Source: Ramazzottius varieornatus
Lineage: Eukaryota; Tardigrada; Eutardigrada; Parachela; Ramazzottiidae
DNA length: 64,000 nt
Assembly: GCA_001949185.1 (NCBI GenBank)
Contig: BDGG01000011.1
Coordinates: forward strand, 1,063,878-1,127,877
Direction: 5' to 3'
Shown here: positions 45,345 to 55,610 of the stretch, one piece after another
Layout of the letters: every line of letters begins with the position of its first letter
Numbering within the stretch: position 1 is the stretch's first letter
Notes under the pieces: generated by a model
Databases searched by the model: none
The model's input: only the letters and a program-made list of their open reading frames with translations
What the model was told of the DNA's origin: nothing
Made by a program: the position numbers and the translations under genes

Positions 45345-45913
45345 CTATACGGTCTTTGCCGAACAAATTGCTTGTCGATTGCAATAAAAATGACTTTGCA
45401 CCAAGGATAAGGCGCCCTGATCGCTGGCACGCGCACAGCTTTCCGTCAAGTGGTATCCATTTCTAAAGTGGGTCCGTCTTTCCGGTTGTGGAGGCCTGTG
45501 GTGGCCACTTGACCACCTTCAAGTACGCAGACTGACCGGCTGTTTGCAACGCCTTTTTGCCTACCAAACAGCGCTTTGCCTCGCTTGATTGGGCAGCTAA
45601 CTTGTGCCACGCCTTGCATTCGAATGGCAGTACGTCCTACGCAGCGCGGGTCATCTAGAGCCGCAAACCCTACTCGGTACCAGAGTCCGTAGGCGGAAGT
45701 TCCATTAAGATTACAACTTTACTCACACTGGTTCAACATCGCAGTATTTACCCAAGCAGCTGCTGCAGCTTAGCACGGCTTCCACTGCTGCGAGAAACAT
45801 TTCCTCCCCGCGTTGCTCGTGCTCCGCCATCGTAAAAGTCTCTGAAAGCGATTACGATGTGTTTCACTTGTTTAGATCGCGCTTGAGCTTTCGCGTTCTT
45901 GTAACTTCCCACC

Positions 45914-47375
45914 ATGGATTACAGCACGCTGCTTCCGGATCCCTGGACGACAGCCGAGACGACGGCTGTTGCTTCCAGTCACAGTCCTCGAACTTCTTCG
46001 GCTTTCACAGTCCTTCCGCATTCCATACCGACCGCCATGTTCAGACATCCTACCCTAACTCGACCTGCTAGTGACTGGGACAAAGCGAGGAATATATATG
46101 GCATCGCCTGGGACCTACACATCTATGCGATTGGTAAGTTAGAAATCTTGAGCTTTCGCAAATTCTTCTTGATGTTAATGATGCGATGATGATACGGTGG
46201 GTTGTATTTGCAGGTTCGCTTTTTGCGGTCGTTTCATTTTACAGTTTGATATGTACCCTAAAATTATGTCGGTTGGCGTTACCGTCCGCAGTACGCTGTT
46301 ATTTTATGCTCTTACATTTTATACTGATGATATTCGGAGTGATGCGCGCCGTCTTTCTCTTGTTGGACCCTTACAACGCCTCCAATGTGCTACCACCTGC
46401 CGTATCAGCTGCTTTCCTACACATATCTTTTCCATGTCTGACACTGGCATTCTTGATGGTGCTGGCTGCGCTCATACGGTACCTGATTACGTCATTATCG
46501 ACAAAACATATACAAATTATGTAACCGTCATGTGTTCATAACTAAATTTGCTATTTTGTTGTAGAGCTGCGCGGACAAAATTATCCCGAGCCGGCATCGT
46601 CAACGGCTGTCTGTTATTAGGGATAGTGGTTGTCAATTTCACATTCGCCATCGGGGCCGAAGTCTGCGTGGAGTTCCTCCGGTGGAATACAGTTGCGGTG
46701 GCCTCGCAGACTTACTTTATCGCATGGAGTGTCGGTTTAGGCTGTGGATATTTGTTCATGTGCAATAAACTCTTGTCAGCTGCAGATGACGTTGACAGCT
46801 TGGCTACCTCGTCGACACAACCTTCACGCCGAGTGGCAACGAGTGTTCACATCACCCTCATTGCCGCCCTACTGCTACTTATCTTTGCTAGTCTTCACAT
46901 CTTTGGGATGGTTATGATCTACGAATACTTTCGAAGTGAATCGGCAACCGAGCCTGTGACGTATCAGCCATGGATCTGGTATGGATTCCACACCGGCACA
47001 AGAATCACGGAGTTACTTCTGTCAGCGCTGTTGGCTTTCGTGGCTTCGTTAACCGTATGGTCAGATGGCCCTAAAGAATCGCGGAAACAAGCAACTTTAC
47101 CGTGGTCGCCTGTCAATCCCAGTGAAGCAATGAAGCAACAGCATGTGTTGCTCAGCGAACCAAAACTGGTGGCGCCCTCTTCGCCTGGTTTTTTTGGACC
47201 AAAACATCGCAAAGATTTTCCGGTGACGTTCAATCCCGAAAGATACACGCCGGATGACCAGAACTTTCAACCTAGGTACATGATAAGCCGGCATGGAAAC
47301 TCGACGGGAAGGAAACCCGACAGCGTACTGCTGGAAACGAACCCGATCCATAATGATCAAGAACGTTACAACTAG
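45914..47375 (+). CDS. PRRT3/PRRT4-like multipass membrane protein
   Basis: Exons 45914-46133, 46214-46478 and 46565-47375, phases 1 and 2; 431 aa. A Ser/Thr-rich N-terminus (MDYSTLLPDPWTTAETTA) precedes DWDKARNIYGIAWDLHIYAI and a bundle of about seven hydrophobic helices, including FAVVSFYSLICTL, FMLLHFILMIFGVMRAVFLL, ISFPCLTLAFLMVLAALI, CLLLGIVVVNFTFAIGA, IAWSVGLGCGYLFMCNKLL, ITLIAALLLLIFASLHIFGM and ITELLLSALLAFVASLTVW. The phrase R-x2-LLLDPY...LPP...FPCLT is the conserved PRRT3/4 core (from memory). The tail is long, polar and Pro-rich, probably cytoplasmic. Function of the family is poorly known. Confidence 0.75.
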
Positions 47376-48410
47376 GGTTATTAGTTGTTCGGTCTTGCCG
47401 TTTTTCTTGTAAGCAAAGGGAACTACCTCGATATCCAACTTGAAATGATAGTGGTACCATACGACATCTTTGACAAAAAATGACAGGATTCGCGGAATGT
47501 TGGGAAAAAGTCAGTATTTTGGAACAAATGTTTCTCCCTGTCAGGAAGGCGACAGAATCGCCCTTTTCCGCCAAATGAGACAGAATTGCCCTTTTCCGCC
47601 AAATGCAAATGTGCTAGGATGAGTCCCAGATTTGCATTTGGTGGAAAAGGGCAATTCTGTCGGTTTCGTGACACTGACCGTGGACAGTTAGGTAAGTGGG
47701 CCGTGTTGGACGCTGAAGCAAAGGCATGAGGATGCCGACACGTCCATCGCATCCGCTGACGTCACAATTCACCAAAAGCTAATTGTAAAACAAGAAAAGA
47801 GTAACAGAAGAGAGATAACACAAGATCGACAAGTGACATAGGCTAGTTGGACCGCACATCATATGGTGACTACCATGAAGGCCGATCACTCATCTTAGGC
47901 AGTGGAATCGGGAGAAAGAGGGACTAAAAGACAGGAAACGACCGCCGAGCATGAGATGACAGAAGAAGGCAGGAAAGCCACACTCTAGCTTCGTCGGACA
48001 ACATAGAACAAAGTCAGTCAGGTAGCCGGTGATTCACCCCACATCCTCTAAATCTGACGACTAAATCTGACGCGGAAACTGGGGGGCGAGGGAGAGTATC
48101 CCCTAATTTTACGTAAGATCAATCAAATTATAATAGATTCGGGCAGCGCTTTTATGTTCGATGCAGCAAGTCGCAGGGTGCTCCGCAAGGGAGGCCTTTG
48201 CCATTAACTTCGGGCCATACAGTATCATCCCTGGTTTTGACGGTCGGAAATTATAAAGGAGTCGGTGAGTAAACAGAAACCAACTTGTCTATTAAATCTT
48301 GCTGGACTGAAGCCTACCAAATAGTGCCAATCTACTGGACCGCCCCGAAACTGATTCTGGGCAAACCGCTTGGCCGAAGCCAGAAACGGCAACCTGCTTC
48401 TGCTGTATAG
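47376..48410. other. Intergenic with one hairpin element
   Basis: No gene supported. A 32-bp-arm hairpin lies at 47579-47661. Confidence 0.4.
47579..47661. repeat. Near-perfect hairpin, 32-bp arms
   Basis: GACAGAATTGCCCTTTTCCG and CCAAATGCAAAT at the left, ATTTGCATTTGGTGGAAAAG and GGCAATTCTGTC at the right, with one mismatch and a 19-bp loop. A partial third copy (GACAGAATCGCCCTTTTCCG) lies just upstream in direct orientation. Confidence 0.85.
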
Positions 48411-48592
48411 CCCCAAGTTTGATACGCAAGGGTCGCCTCCGATGCTTTATATTGCGCACTTGCCAAGGCGATTTTTTTCTCGGCGTTTTATACACGAGGT
48501 AAAAGACTGGGAGTATTCCGTTGGTTTCATGTCAGAGTCACCGCGAAAGACCGCTATTCTTTTTCCTGCTCAGACTGAATTCAAACTTTTCG
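48411..48592 (+). CDS. Isolated candidate exon, unknown protein
   Basis: The acceptor CTTCTGCTGTATAG and donor TTCG|GTAAGTG bracket PKFDTQGSPPMLYIAHLPRR, then FIHEVKDWEYSVGFMSESPR and KTAILFPAQTEFKLF. It reads like a folded domain fragment, but neighbouring exons and the family are unknown. Confidence 0.35.
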
Positions 48593-49430
48593 GTAAGTGT
48601 ATGGATCTACCAAAATTTTCCCACAAATAGGGTGGGGCCAGCGATCACCTTACGTGAGGCTGGGAGGCGGTCCTCGAAATTCTGACCAGATCGTACATGA
48701 GGGAGGGTACGGGTCGAGAAAGTCCAATTTTTACCTTACGTAACACTATGGTGGGCCCTAAGTTGGACGTATTTTGGAAATTCGTAGTCAAATCGCTTCT
48801 ACCTCTAAAATTTCATACGTCAGCTCATTCGACAGAGTACGTTTTCAGCTTCGACTTTTGTGAAGGTCTCTTCAACAAAACAACGATCGTCTGATTGTTG
48901 TGAGTTGTGCCTGTTACGGTTGAGCTTCTGCCACGCTTAAGTTACGGGCAACTGGGGAGTGCCAGACGGTTTCGGAGTCACCAACGACGGGAACGTACAG
49001 GTCACAGTACATGATTGATTAAGCTCCTACGGCAATCTTGAGCCGTTCGGCGCTCTGTAACTGCTTGTAATTTGGGGTCGCAGAAGTTCGGCCGTGGCGG
49101 GCATCGCGGTCGGCAACAGGAGATAAATGCTCCACTTGAGGGCGGAATCCATCTCCAGGTTACGCAGTAGTATGACAAAGTTGACTGCAGCTCAAGAAGT
49201 CGCGTGGTGCTCTAGTTCAAAAGGTACGGTTTTTCACCGAAGTCCCAGCTTTGAAGCGTGCGGTCGAAAACGTTATCTTATAGCATTTCAATCGCGGAGC
49301 TGAGACGGCCTCTGGTTCGAAAGCCCCAAAAGCCTCGCCCGAATTCCGGCTGGGTAACGGGTGTATCATTCGACCGCATATAAAAGTGCACCGGGAAAGT
49401 CGCAAACCCACTTGAAACAATGACGTGCGT
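48593..49430. other. Intergenic
   Basis: No supported feature. Confidence 0.35.
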
Positions 49431-49456
49431 AGATAGATAGATAGATAGATAGATAG
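49431..49456. repeat. (AGAT)n microsatellite
   Basis: Six and a half tandem AGAT units. Confidence 0.95.
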
Positions 49457-49603
49457 CTTTATTGAGCCTCGACAATCTTGTCGACGGCTTCCTCGATCGT
49501 CAGAGGATAACGAAACACAAAGATACAGTACTAACAGCTTTGGCAAGTGGAAGCGATCAAGACTAACTTCAGAAGATCGACACATAGAAATTACAATCCA
49601 AAA

Positions 49604-50543
49604 TCAGGCACCAAAAAGGACGTGGAAAACTCGCACAACCATAGCAGGGAGGGCTAACCACCAAACAACGAATGAGGGAGCGTTCTTTCCGCCTTCGTCC
49701 AGGTGCTCACTCGACCATTTCCATGTCCTACTGGTTCCGTCGCTCCCGGTTTGATGCTCGAGCTGGTCCATGTGTGTGGTTGGGTTTTTGCTGTCCGTCG
49801 CGAGGGTCTTCTTCGCCGACTTGGGCTCGCCCTTCGAACCTGATAGTACCGACGGGAGGTTGATCCGCCTGGCTCGGCGGGTCGAGGTACTGATGGCTTT
49901 TCGGGGCCACCCTCCTCCACAGTTCCGGGGGCAGTTTCCCCGTTGTCCGTCACTATCACGTCCACTTCCCTGGTGGCCGCCACTTCCACTGCCCCGTCCA
50001 GCGCCACGGCCGCCCCCACGACCCCCGCCGCGTCCGTCAGAGCCATAAGCACCGCCACGCCTACCGTAGCCCCAACCTCGGTTTCTGTTTGAGTTACGGT
50101 GGTGAGGCAGTTGATTGCCGAGTCGACGGTGAGCGAAGGGCTTGCGCGATGGGCCGATCGACCCCAAGTTGATCTTCACATCCGGTTGACCCGTACCGAC
50201 GGGCTGTTGGTAACCGCTGATGCATGGTAGCAGCTGGCTTGAGGGACGCGAAGGCTTGACGGCTGGATGGCCGGAGCGCCGTGGCTGATGGATGGAACAG
50301 CCGGTTGGGTCGCTGCGGTGGCCAGTTGGTTCGCTGCCATCCCCTGTAGGATCAGCCACTCATCGGCTGTGAATCTCGGTTGAGCGAGAGTTCCCAGCAG
50401 AGGCGCACCCGCTGAGGGACCGAGGGGAAAGCCAAACGAGGTCCTAGCGGGAAACCCATAGGAAATCCCGTGATCAGTCCTGAAATTTGGTAAGGAGCAT
50501 AGGCTCCAATCATTCCTCCAAACATGCTGAAGGGGAAATTCAT
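49604..50543 (-). pseudogene. Frameshifted Gly/Arg-rich (RGG) protein region
   Basis: ATG at 50543 starts MNFPFSMFGGMIGAYAPYQI and GFPMGFPLGP. Coding-like text then hops to a second frame (AQPRFTADEWLILQGMAANQ) and a third (GYQQPVGTGQPDVKINLGSI, then an RGG-like tract around GRGGGRGGGRGAGRGSGS). The GC-rich RGG tract suggests RNA binding. No single frame covers the whole and no introns with good sites repair it, so the locus is decayed or badly assembled. It is divergent to the equally frameshifted coding region at 51351. Family not recognised; a retroelement ORF1 or gag-like origin is possible. Confidence 0.4.
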
Positions 50544-51350
50544 AATCTGAAAATAGCATTTGTTTACTTCCTATGTCCGTTCATCTGTCCTTTTGTCACG
50601 AAGCCGTGAGTGCAAAGAGCGCGGAAGCGCTCTCAGAGGCATGCATGTGTGTCATGCGCTACTGACTTGTGGAACTTCAGTTCCACATGTCTCGTGCTAT
50701 GTCGTGCTATGTCGTGCTATGTCGATGCCATTTTGTTTTCTTTGTTGTTATCTTTGGGAGTCTATATTCCTCAGGAGCAGTACTGCAGTAAGTGGAGTGT
50801 TGAGAAGTCTTAAGACGTGGGGATGAAGCCTTCAAGGCCAGTTATTGTATGTAGTGTTAGCACTGTATGAATAGTTCTCTTCGCAGGACTTCTCCCGGCG
50901 CCAAGCCATCCCTCTTGTACCCAGCGATTCCTGATCATCCTTCTAAGTTAATTACACGGCCTCAGCCTTCTCGTTATTTCACCACCATTCGGTAGACATC
51001 GTGCTATCCTCGGCTAAAGCCACAAGCTTCCATTGGAGGTATGGTTGGAACGTGGAACGTTGATTCGAATAATGACTTGAATCAGTGGTGAGGTTGTTCC
51101 AGAAGCAAGATTATGAAATCATTTTATAAGTCCGGATATCAGCTTGAGCCATTGTCTCCCTGACAGACTTTTTGGTTATCTCTATCAAGTGTAAAGACGA
51201 GATGACAGAGCCGGGGGGGGGGGGGGTAAAACTTCTAGATAGAGGAAATTTCTTGAGGAAATACTAAAGAAGACTTCAGTCGAATTAAAACTATTCTTGG
51301 ACGTGGTTGATTGAACACAGCCGTCGATAAGTGCGGTTATGTGATTACAG
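50544..51350. other. Shared upstream region of two divergent broken genes
   Basis: It contains a short tandem repeat (GCTATGTCGT three times near 50695-50730), a G14 tract near 51213-51227 and the first GGCTAAAGCC palindrome at 51012. The acceptor-like GTGATTACAG directly precedes the ATG at 51351. Confidence 0.5.
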
Positions 51351-52965
51351 ATGGATGCTCAAGCACTTTTCGATCTTCTGGACTACACTCCCATCCAGCT
51401 GAACGTACCTGACTTAGAAGTCCCGGACACGGCTCAAGCCTTGCTATCATCCAGACGGTTTACGATCCGGAGGCTGTAGTCAATAAATTCAAGACACTCG
51501 CAGACTACCAACAGGCCATGAAAGCGACTCCCGGCTTCGAAGCCTACCTGAATTCCATCAGCGAACACCATAACCAGCAACGAGTGAGCTCCCTAGTCTT
51601 CAGGGCGAAAGTTGGTGGCTTCAACCCAGAGGAACACTCACTCATATTCGACGTACGAGACAACTTGAAGTGCGTGAACCCAAACCACTTCCATGTCCCT
51701 CGAGCCAACTCCCAAGCAGACTTCAAGTCGTTCATCATCCGAGAAAGCAACATACTCGGTATGTCGAGAAAGGTCTTCGGCGGCAAGCTGAGTGACAGAG
51801 ACATCGACGATGAAGGCAAGGAACATCACTGTTACTTCAACCGTCAACGGGGAAAGACAATCCACTCTCCGCATTCCCCGTTCTGCTTAAAAGCAGCCTT
51901 GCTTATCGCCGCAACACTGAAGACTTCAAGTTCATTCCCGCCAGTAACCGGTATGCCCAGGACTGTAAGATTACAGCCTGGGAGTCCATGTACTTTCGAG
52001 TAACGTACGTGCCTCCGGCTTTAGCCTCGCAAGGAAGTCCCACAGCTACCACGAAACGACCGCGTCACATCTCTTCGAGAAGACAGACAGGCTGCAGCCC
52101 TCATCGACGATGGAGAGGACATCCTGCCTGACAACTACTACAAGTACCAAAACTACAAGGCTCCGAAGCCAGCCCTTCTTCCCACCCTTAGTCATCCTCG
52201 AGAGATACCTACAGGAGGCTTCAAGCCAGAAGGACAGTCCAGTGGTCTTGATGGCACTGATGAACTCGCTGATATGGCTCAAGCCATGAAAGAATCCTGT
52301 CTTGGGGAAAAAGACAGCCACAAGAAAGCCAGGCACTTCGTAACTTTGGCCAAGCTCCACCAGAAAATTGCCGAGATGTCCGATCGACAGCAACAGCAGC
52401 AAGCTCTTCCTCCGCGTCTCCAAGACCGTCGTCCGGAGCCAGCCTCCGCTGAGACCTTCGCGAACCCTTCCGACAGTGGTAAGTCTTCCGAGCCGGTACT
52501 CCAAGGCTTCAGCCAGCTGCAAGTCGGAAGTCATCCTTTTGGTCGAACTTTTAACAAGAGTGGCTCGAGCCATGCTTCTCGCCAATTCCACATGGTGAGG
52601 CAAAATAACGTTAAAGTAAAACGACTAGAGGGTAAAATGAACTCCGAGATTTTTGCTCAGACTCGACATGGCTTTGAGCCACAGAGTTCAAAGCTACTTA
52701 CCACACCAACCAGGCTTCAGCCATCACGCCTCATTCCATAGTGACTCCAGAAAAACAGCGATGGGCTGAGGAGATGGGTCGTGCGGCCGTGGAACAATCC
52801 GCTGAGTCTCCAGGCTCAAGCCATACGGTCTCCTCTACTTCCCAGGCTGAAGCCCCACCAGCAAAACCCGACTACGACCAAGTCACCAATGACGAAAGCG
52901 GAAGTGACAAACAGAACGTCGAACAGGCTTTAGCCGAAGCAACCGACAGCCATCAGGCTAAAGCC
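51012..52965. repeat. Cluster of 16 GGCT-N2-4-AGCC palindromes
   Basis: Perfect inverted half-sites start at 51012, 51431, 51533, 52017, 52090, 52159, 52217, 52276, 52505, 52562, 52670, 52713, 52813, 52845, 52926 and 52956. Spacers vary: AA, CA, TCGA, TT, GC, CCGA, TCA, CA, TC, CG, TTG, TC, CA, GA, TT, AA. The half-sites are invariant, the spacer is free, and positions fall in all three codon phases. Confidence 0.9.
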
Positions 52966-52998
52966 GATGGACCCAAACAAGAGATGGAAGTCGAATAA
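51351..52998 (+). pseudogene. Frameshifted unrecognised protein-coding region
   Basis: Protein-like sequence runs throughout but changes frame at least three times. ATG 51351: MDAQALFDLLDYTPIQLNVP. Next frame from about 51440: YDPEAVVNKFKTLADYQQAM ... NLKCVNPNHFHVPRANSQAD ... GMSRKVFGGKLSDRDIDDEG. Next about 51890-52070: YRRNTEDFKFIPASNRYAQD and MYFRVTYVPPA. Last about 52070-52741: DDGEDILPDNYYKYQNYKAP and HFVTLAKLHQKIAEMSDRQQ with poly-Gln; a Ser/Glu-rich tail follows to 52998. No known domain seen. The single-exon layout and indels suggest a dead mobile-element ORF or processed gene. The stretch is studded with GGCT-N-AGCC palindromes independent of frame. Confidence 0.45.
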
Positions 52999-55610
52999 GA
53001 AAAGAACGGCCAAGGGTCGCAGTGATGAAAACATCGATGGATGGATGGCCGGGAATCCCATTAGTTTCTCTTTTCTAGTTGAATCTCTTTCCTGTTTGCA
53101 TTTAGATTTTGTATTGTTTAAGGTTGTCAGTCGTAATCGTACTCGGACAGGTAGCGGTCTACTGTAATATTAGTTATTTTACCTTGATGGAGGAAGTAAG
53201 TCCCTTGTTTCTGGAACTGTCGGTCCGGGAGGTCTAAACGGTAGTAAGAGAAGGTCTTCAGACCTTGACTTTAGTCGTAAAGCTTCAAGCTTAGCTTTCA
53301 GCCATGCATTCAGCAGTTCTTCTACCCGAATCTTTAGGACGGCCCGGGACTGGCATGTCCAGAAGGAGGGGGTAAGGTAGCGAGAATTTCGTACAGGATT
53401 TAGAATTGGTAAGGTTCCACGAGTGTACGAGTACGATGAGTGTATGACTGACAGGGGATGTCCTCGAGGCATTAAGCCAGCCTTGTAGGCGGCGTATCTC
53501 GAGAAGTATATAAGCTGAAAGCTGTCAGTTGTTCGAGAATCTTTTTTTTCCTTCAGTTGAATTTTGATCAGTAAAGTGCGGTACGAGCTCCAGCTTTTGC
53601 CGGTCTTCTGTAAAGCCTAACTGGCTGACTTACAGGTCTACGAGGTTCTTCAAATCTTCCTTGGTGGATAAACCTGTCGATGGTCAGCGAAGCCTGAGGT
53701 TGCTGCAGGATCAAAGTCGAGGACGCTTGGCTAAGGCCCTTTGGAATACCGGGATCAACTGGCGGACACTGTCGAGATAAGTCTCTGCGACGAACGAGTA
53801 GCCTACAGGTCCTAAAGAAAGAGAGGGTGACTCGTGTGACGGATAGGAAAGTATCAATGGTGGTTTGTCTGGAAGACTTGTGAAGTGGGATTTTGTATTG
53901 AACAACAGGCAGAGCTTCGGCACCATCAGGTTCTCTATCAACTCGAAGTTTAGCTGAAGCTAACGTCCGTTGAAAGTTCCTCGTTAGTCGGACGATAAAA
54001 ATTATTAATCGAGGTGCAGCGTGAATTAGCCTACCGCCTGAACCAGCAATTATGTTGCAGGCGTTTGGCCGTGGTGAGAGTTATTTACGCTACAACGTAC
54101 TTACTTTCTATTTTGTAAACCATTATATTGGACGCACCACTTGCTGTGCATTTCCGGTGTACGCATGTGCTTGTCGCGTTAGCGTCATGAAGCCTGGTTC
54201 CTCACGCACCACAGTACTATTGTTTTATGTTTCCTGTTTTACAGTTTACTTAGTATAGTGTAACGTCATCCGATCCGATGGGCGTGTCGATGCTCACTTG
54301 GCTGTACTCCAATCAGCGTCCAGACCTTTGTTCGACGTTTTCGTAATTACTGCTCGATACACATTTACCACTATCCTGGATTTACTCTGTTACTACCAAG
54401 CATATTAACATGGCCAGCCTCAGTCGTTTGTTACATTTTTTCCCCTCAAACTGCCACCCGTTTTGCAGGTTTTCATCGGTTCCAGTGACTCCCCTTGTAA
54501 ACTATGATTTTCCAAATTGATTAGTTTTCGTCTGTTTGATTTCTCCGTGTAAAGTGCAACCTCTCTAGCGACGGTTTTTATGGACGAAATACCGCCATCC
54601 TAAATATCTTCCATCGGGCAAATCCGTTATCTGTGCAGCAGATGCCCGCGATAGCCCAATGTTTGCTGTTTTGAATGAGTCGAGTGTCTCCATGTAGGTT
54701 CCAAGGACAAAGAAGAGATGGCACATCGACTAAATAAATTCTGCTCCGAAAAGTGGAATGATAAACCCGCCCAGAAGTTCTGTGTGAAACTTTGGTGGAA
54801 TATCTCTTTCGGTTTGGTACATACAGCCTGTTCCAGCCAGGTTGTACCTCGCGAATTCTCATTACGGTTTCAAAAATTAGATCTATACGTTTTGCCCCAT
54901 CCCAACCCAATTTCGACATTTCAAATTGTGCTTTGCATGATACAATTGGTTTTTGAGCATTCCTGTAGAAGACTACTTTCGAAACTTATTTTGAATTTAA
55001 GTTAGGTTGTTTTGACACGTCCATTCACTCTGCTTGTGGCCGTAGGATAAAATTCCGAGTTCTTACTCCGTCAAAACAAACAAAATTTCGTATTCGCAGT
55101 TTGAAAGAAGACTATTTTCACAGTGCTCTGAAGGAATAGTTCTGGTGGGAAAGTCAAAAACGACGTGATAAGTAAAAAAACGAAAATTGAGGTGCCACCC
55201 CCGATCAACAGCGCGCATATTTTTACGGCAGGCAGAAAAACAGATGTGGGGCTTTTCCACCTGTCATCTGACCCACAGTAGTTCTTCGACCTTTCTTGTT
55301 CTCAAACGGCTCCGGAAAGCTGAAGTAATGATAAAACTGTGTGACCCAGGCAGAAACATTATTTGGACAGAAGAAGCGAATTTCTGATCAAGCGGGGACA
55401 ACTTGGCTGGAACGGACTGTAGAACGGTGTTTCCGTTAGAAGTATTACGATGAATTCGGCCAAATCTAGCATCACTCCAAGAAGCTCAATGTTCTCCTTC
55501 TATGTGACAAATATAATCGACAAGCAAACAGCAAACACTTCGGTTATGCATGGGGTATCCTTTGAAGCTACTACAAAAACTCTCTCCGCAGACGCAGCGA
55601 CAGCCTGAAT
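52999..55610. other. Intergenic
   Basis: No supported gene. Sequence to about 53960 still contains related AGCTT/AAGCT words. A TATATAAG box at 53507-53514 is the only promoter-like element noted. Confidence 0.4.
53507..53514 (+). promoter_or_regulatory. TATA-like box TATATAAG
   Basis: TATATAAG lies downstream of the broken 51-53 kb gene and is followed about 30-60 bp later by pyrimidine-rich TTTTTTTTCCTTCAGTTGAA. It could be a promoter of an LTR-like or unknown unit; no transcript was identified. Confidence 0.25.

Noticed and set aside
49770-50048. Proline-rich + strand ORF opposite the RGG region
   Set aside because: Complement of a Gly/Arg-rich GC-rich tract; composition effect.
51512-53000. 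GGCT-N-AGCC repeats as a protein-level tandem repeat
   Set aside because: Copies fall in all three phases and translate to unrelated peptides (AQA, GFE, SSHA, LAEA), so the repeat is not at protein level.
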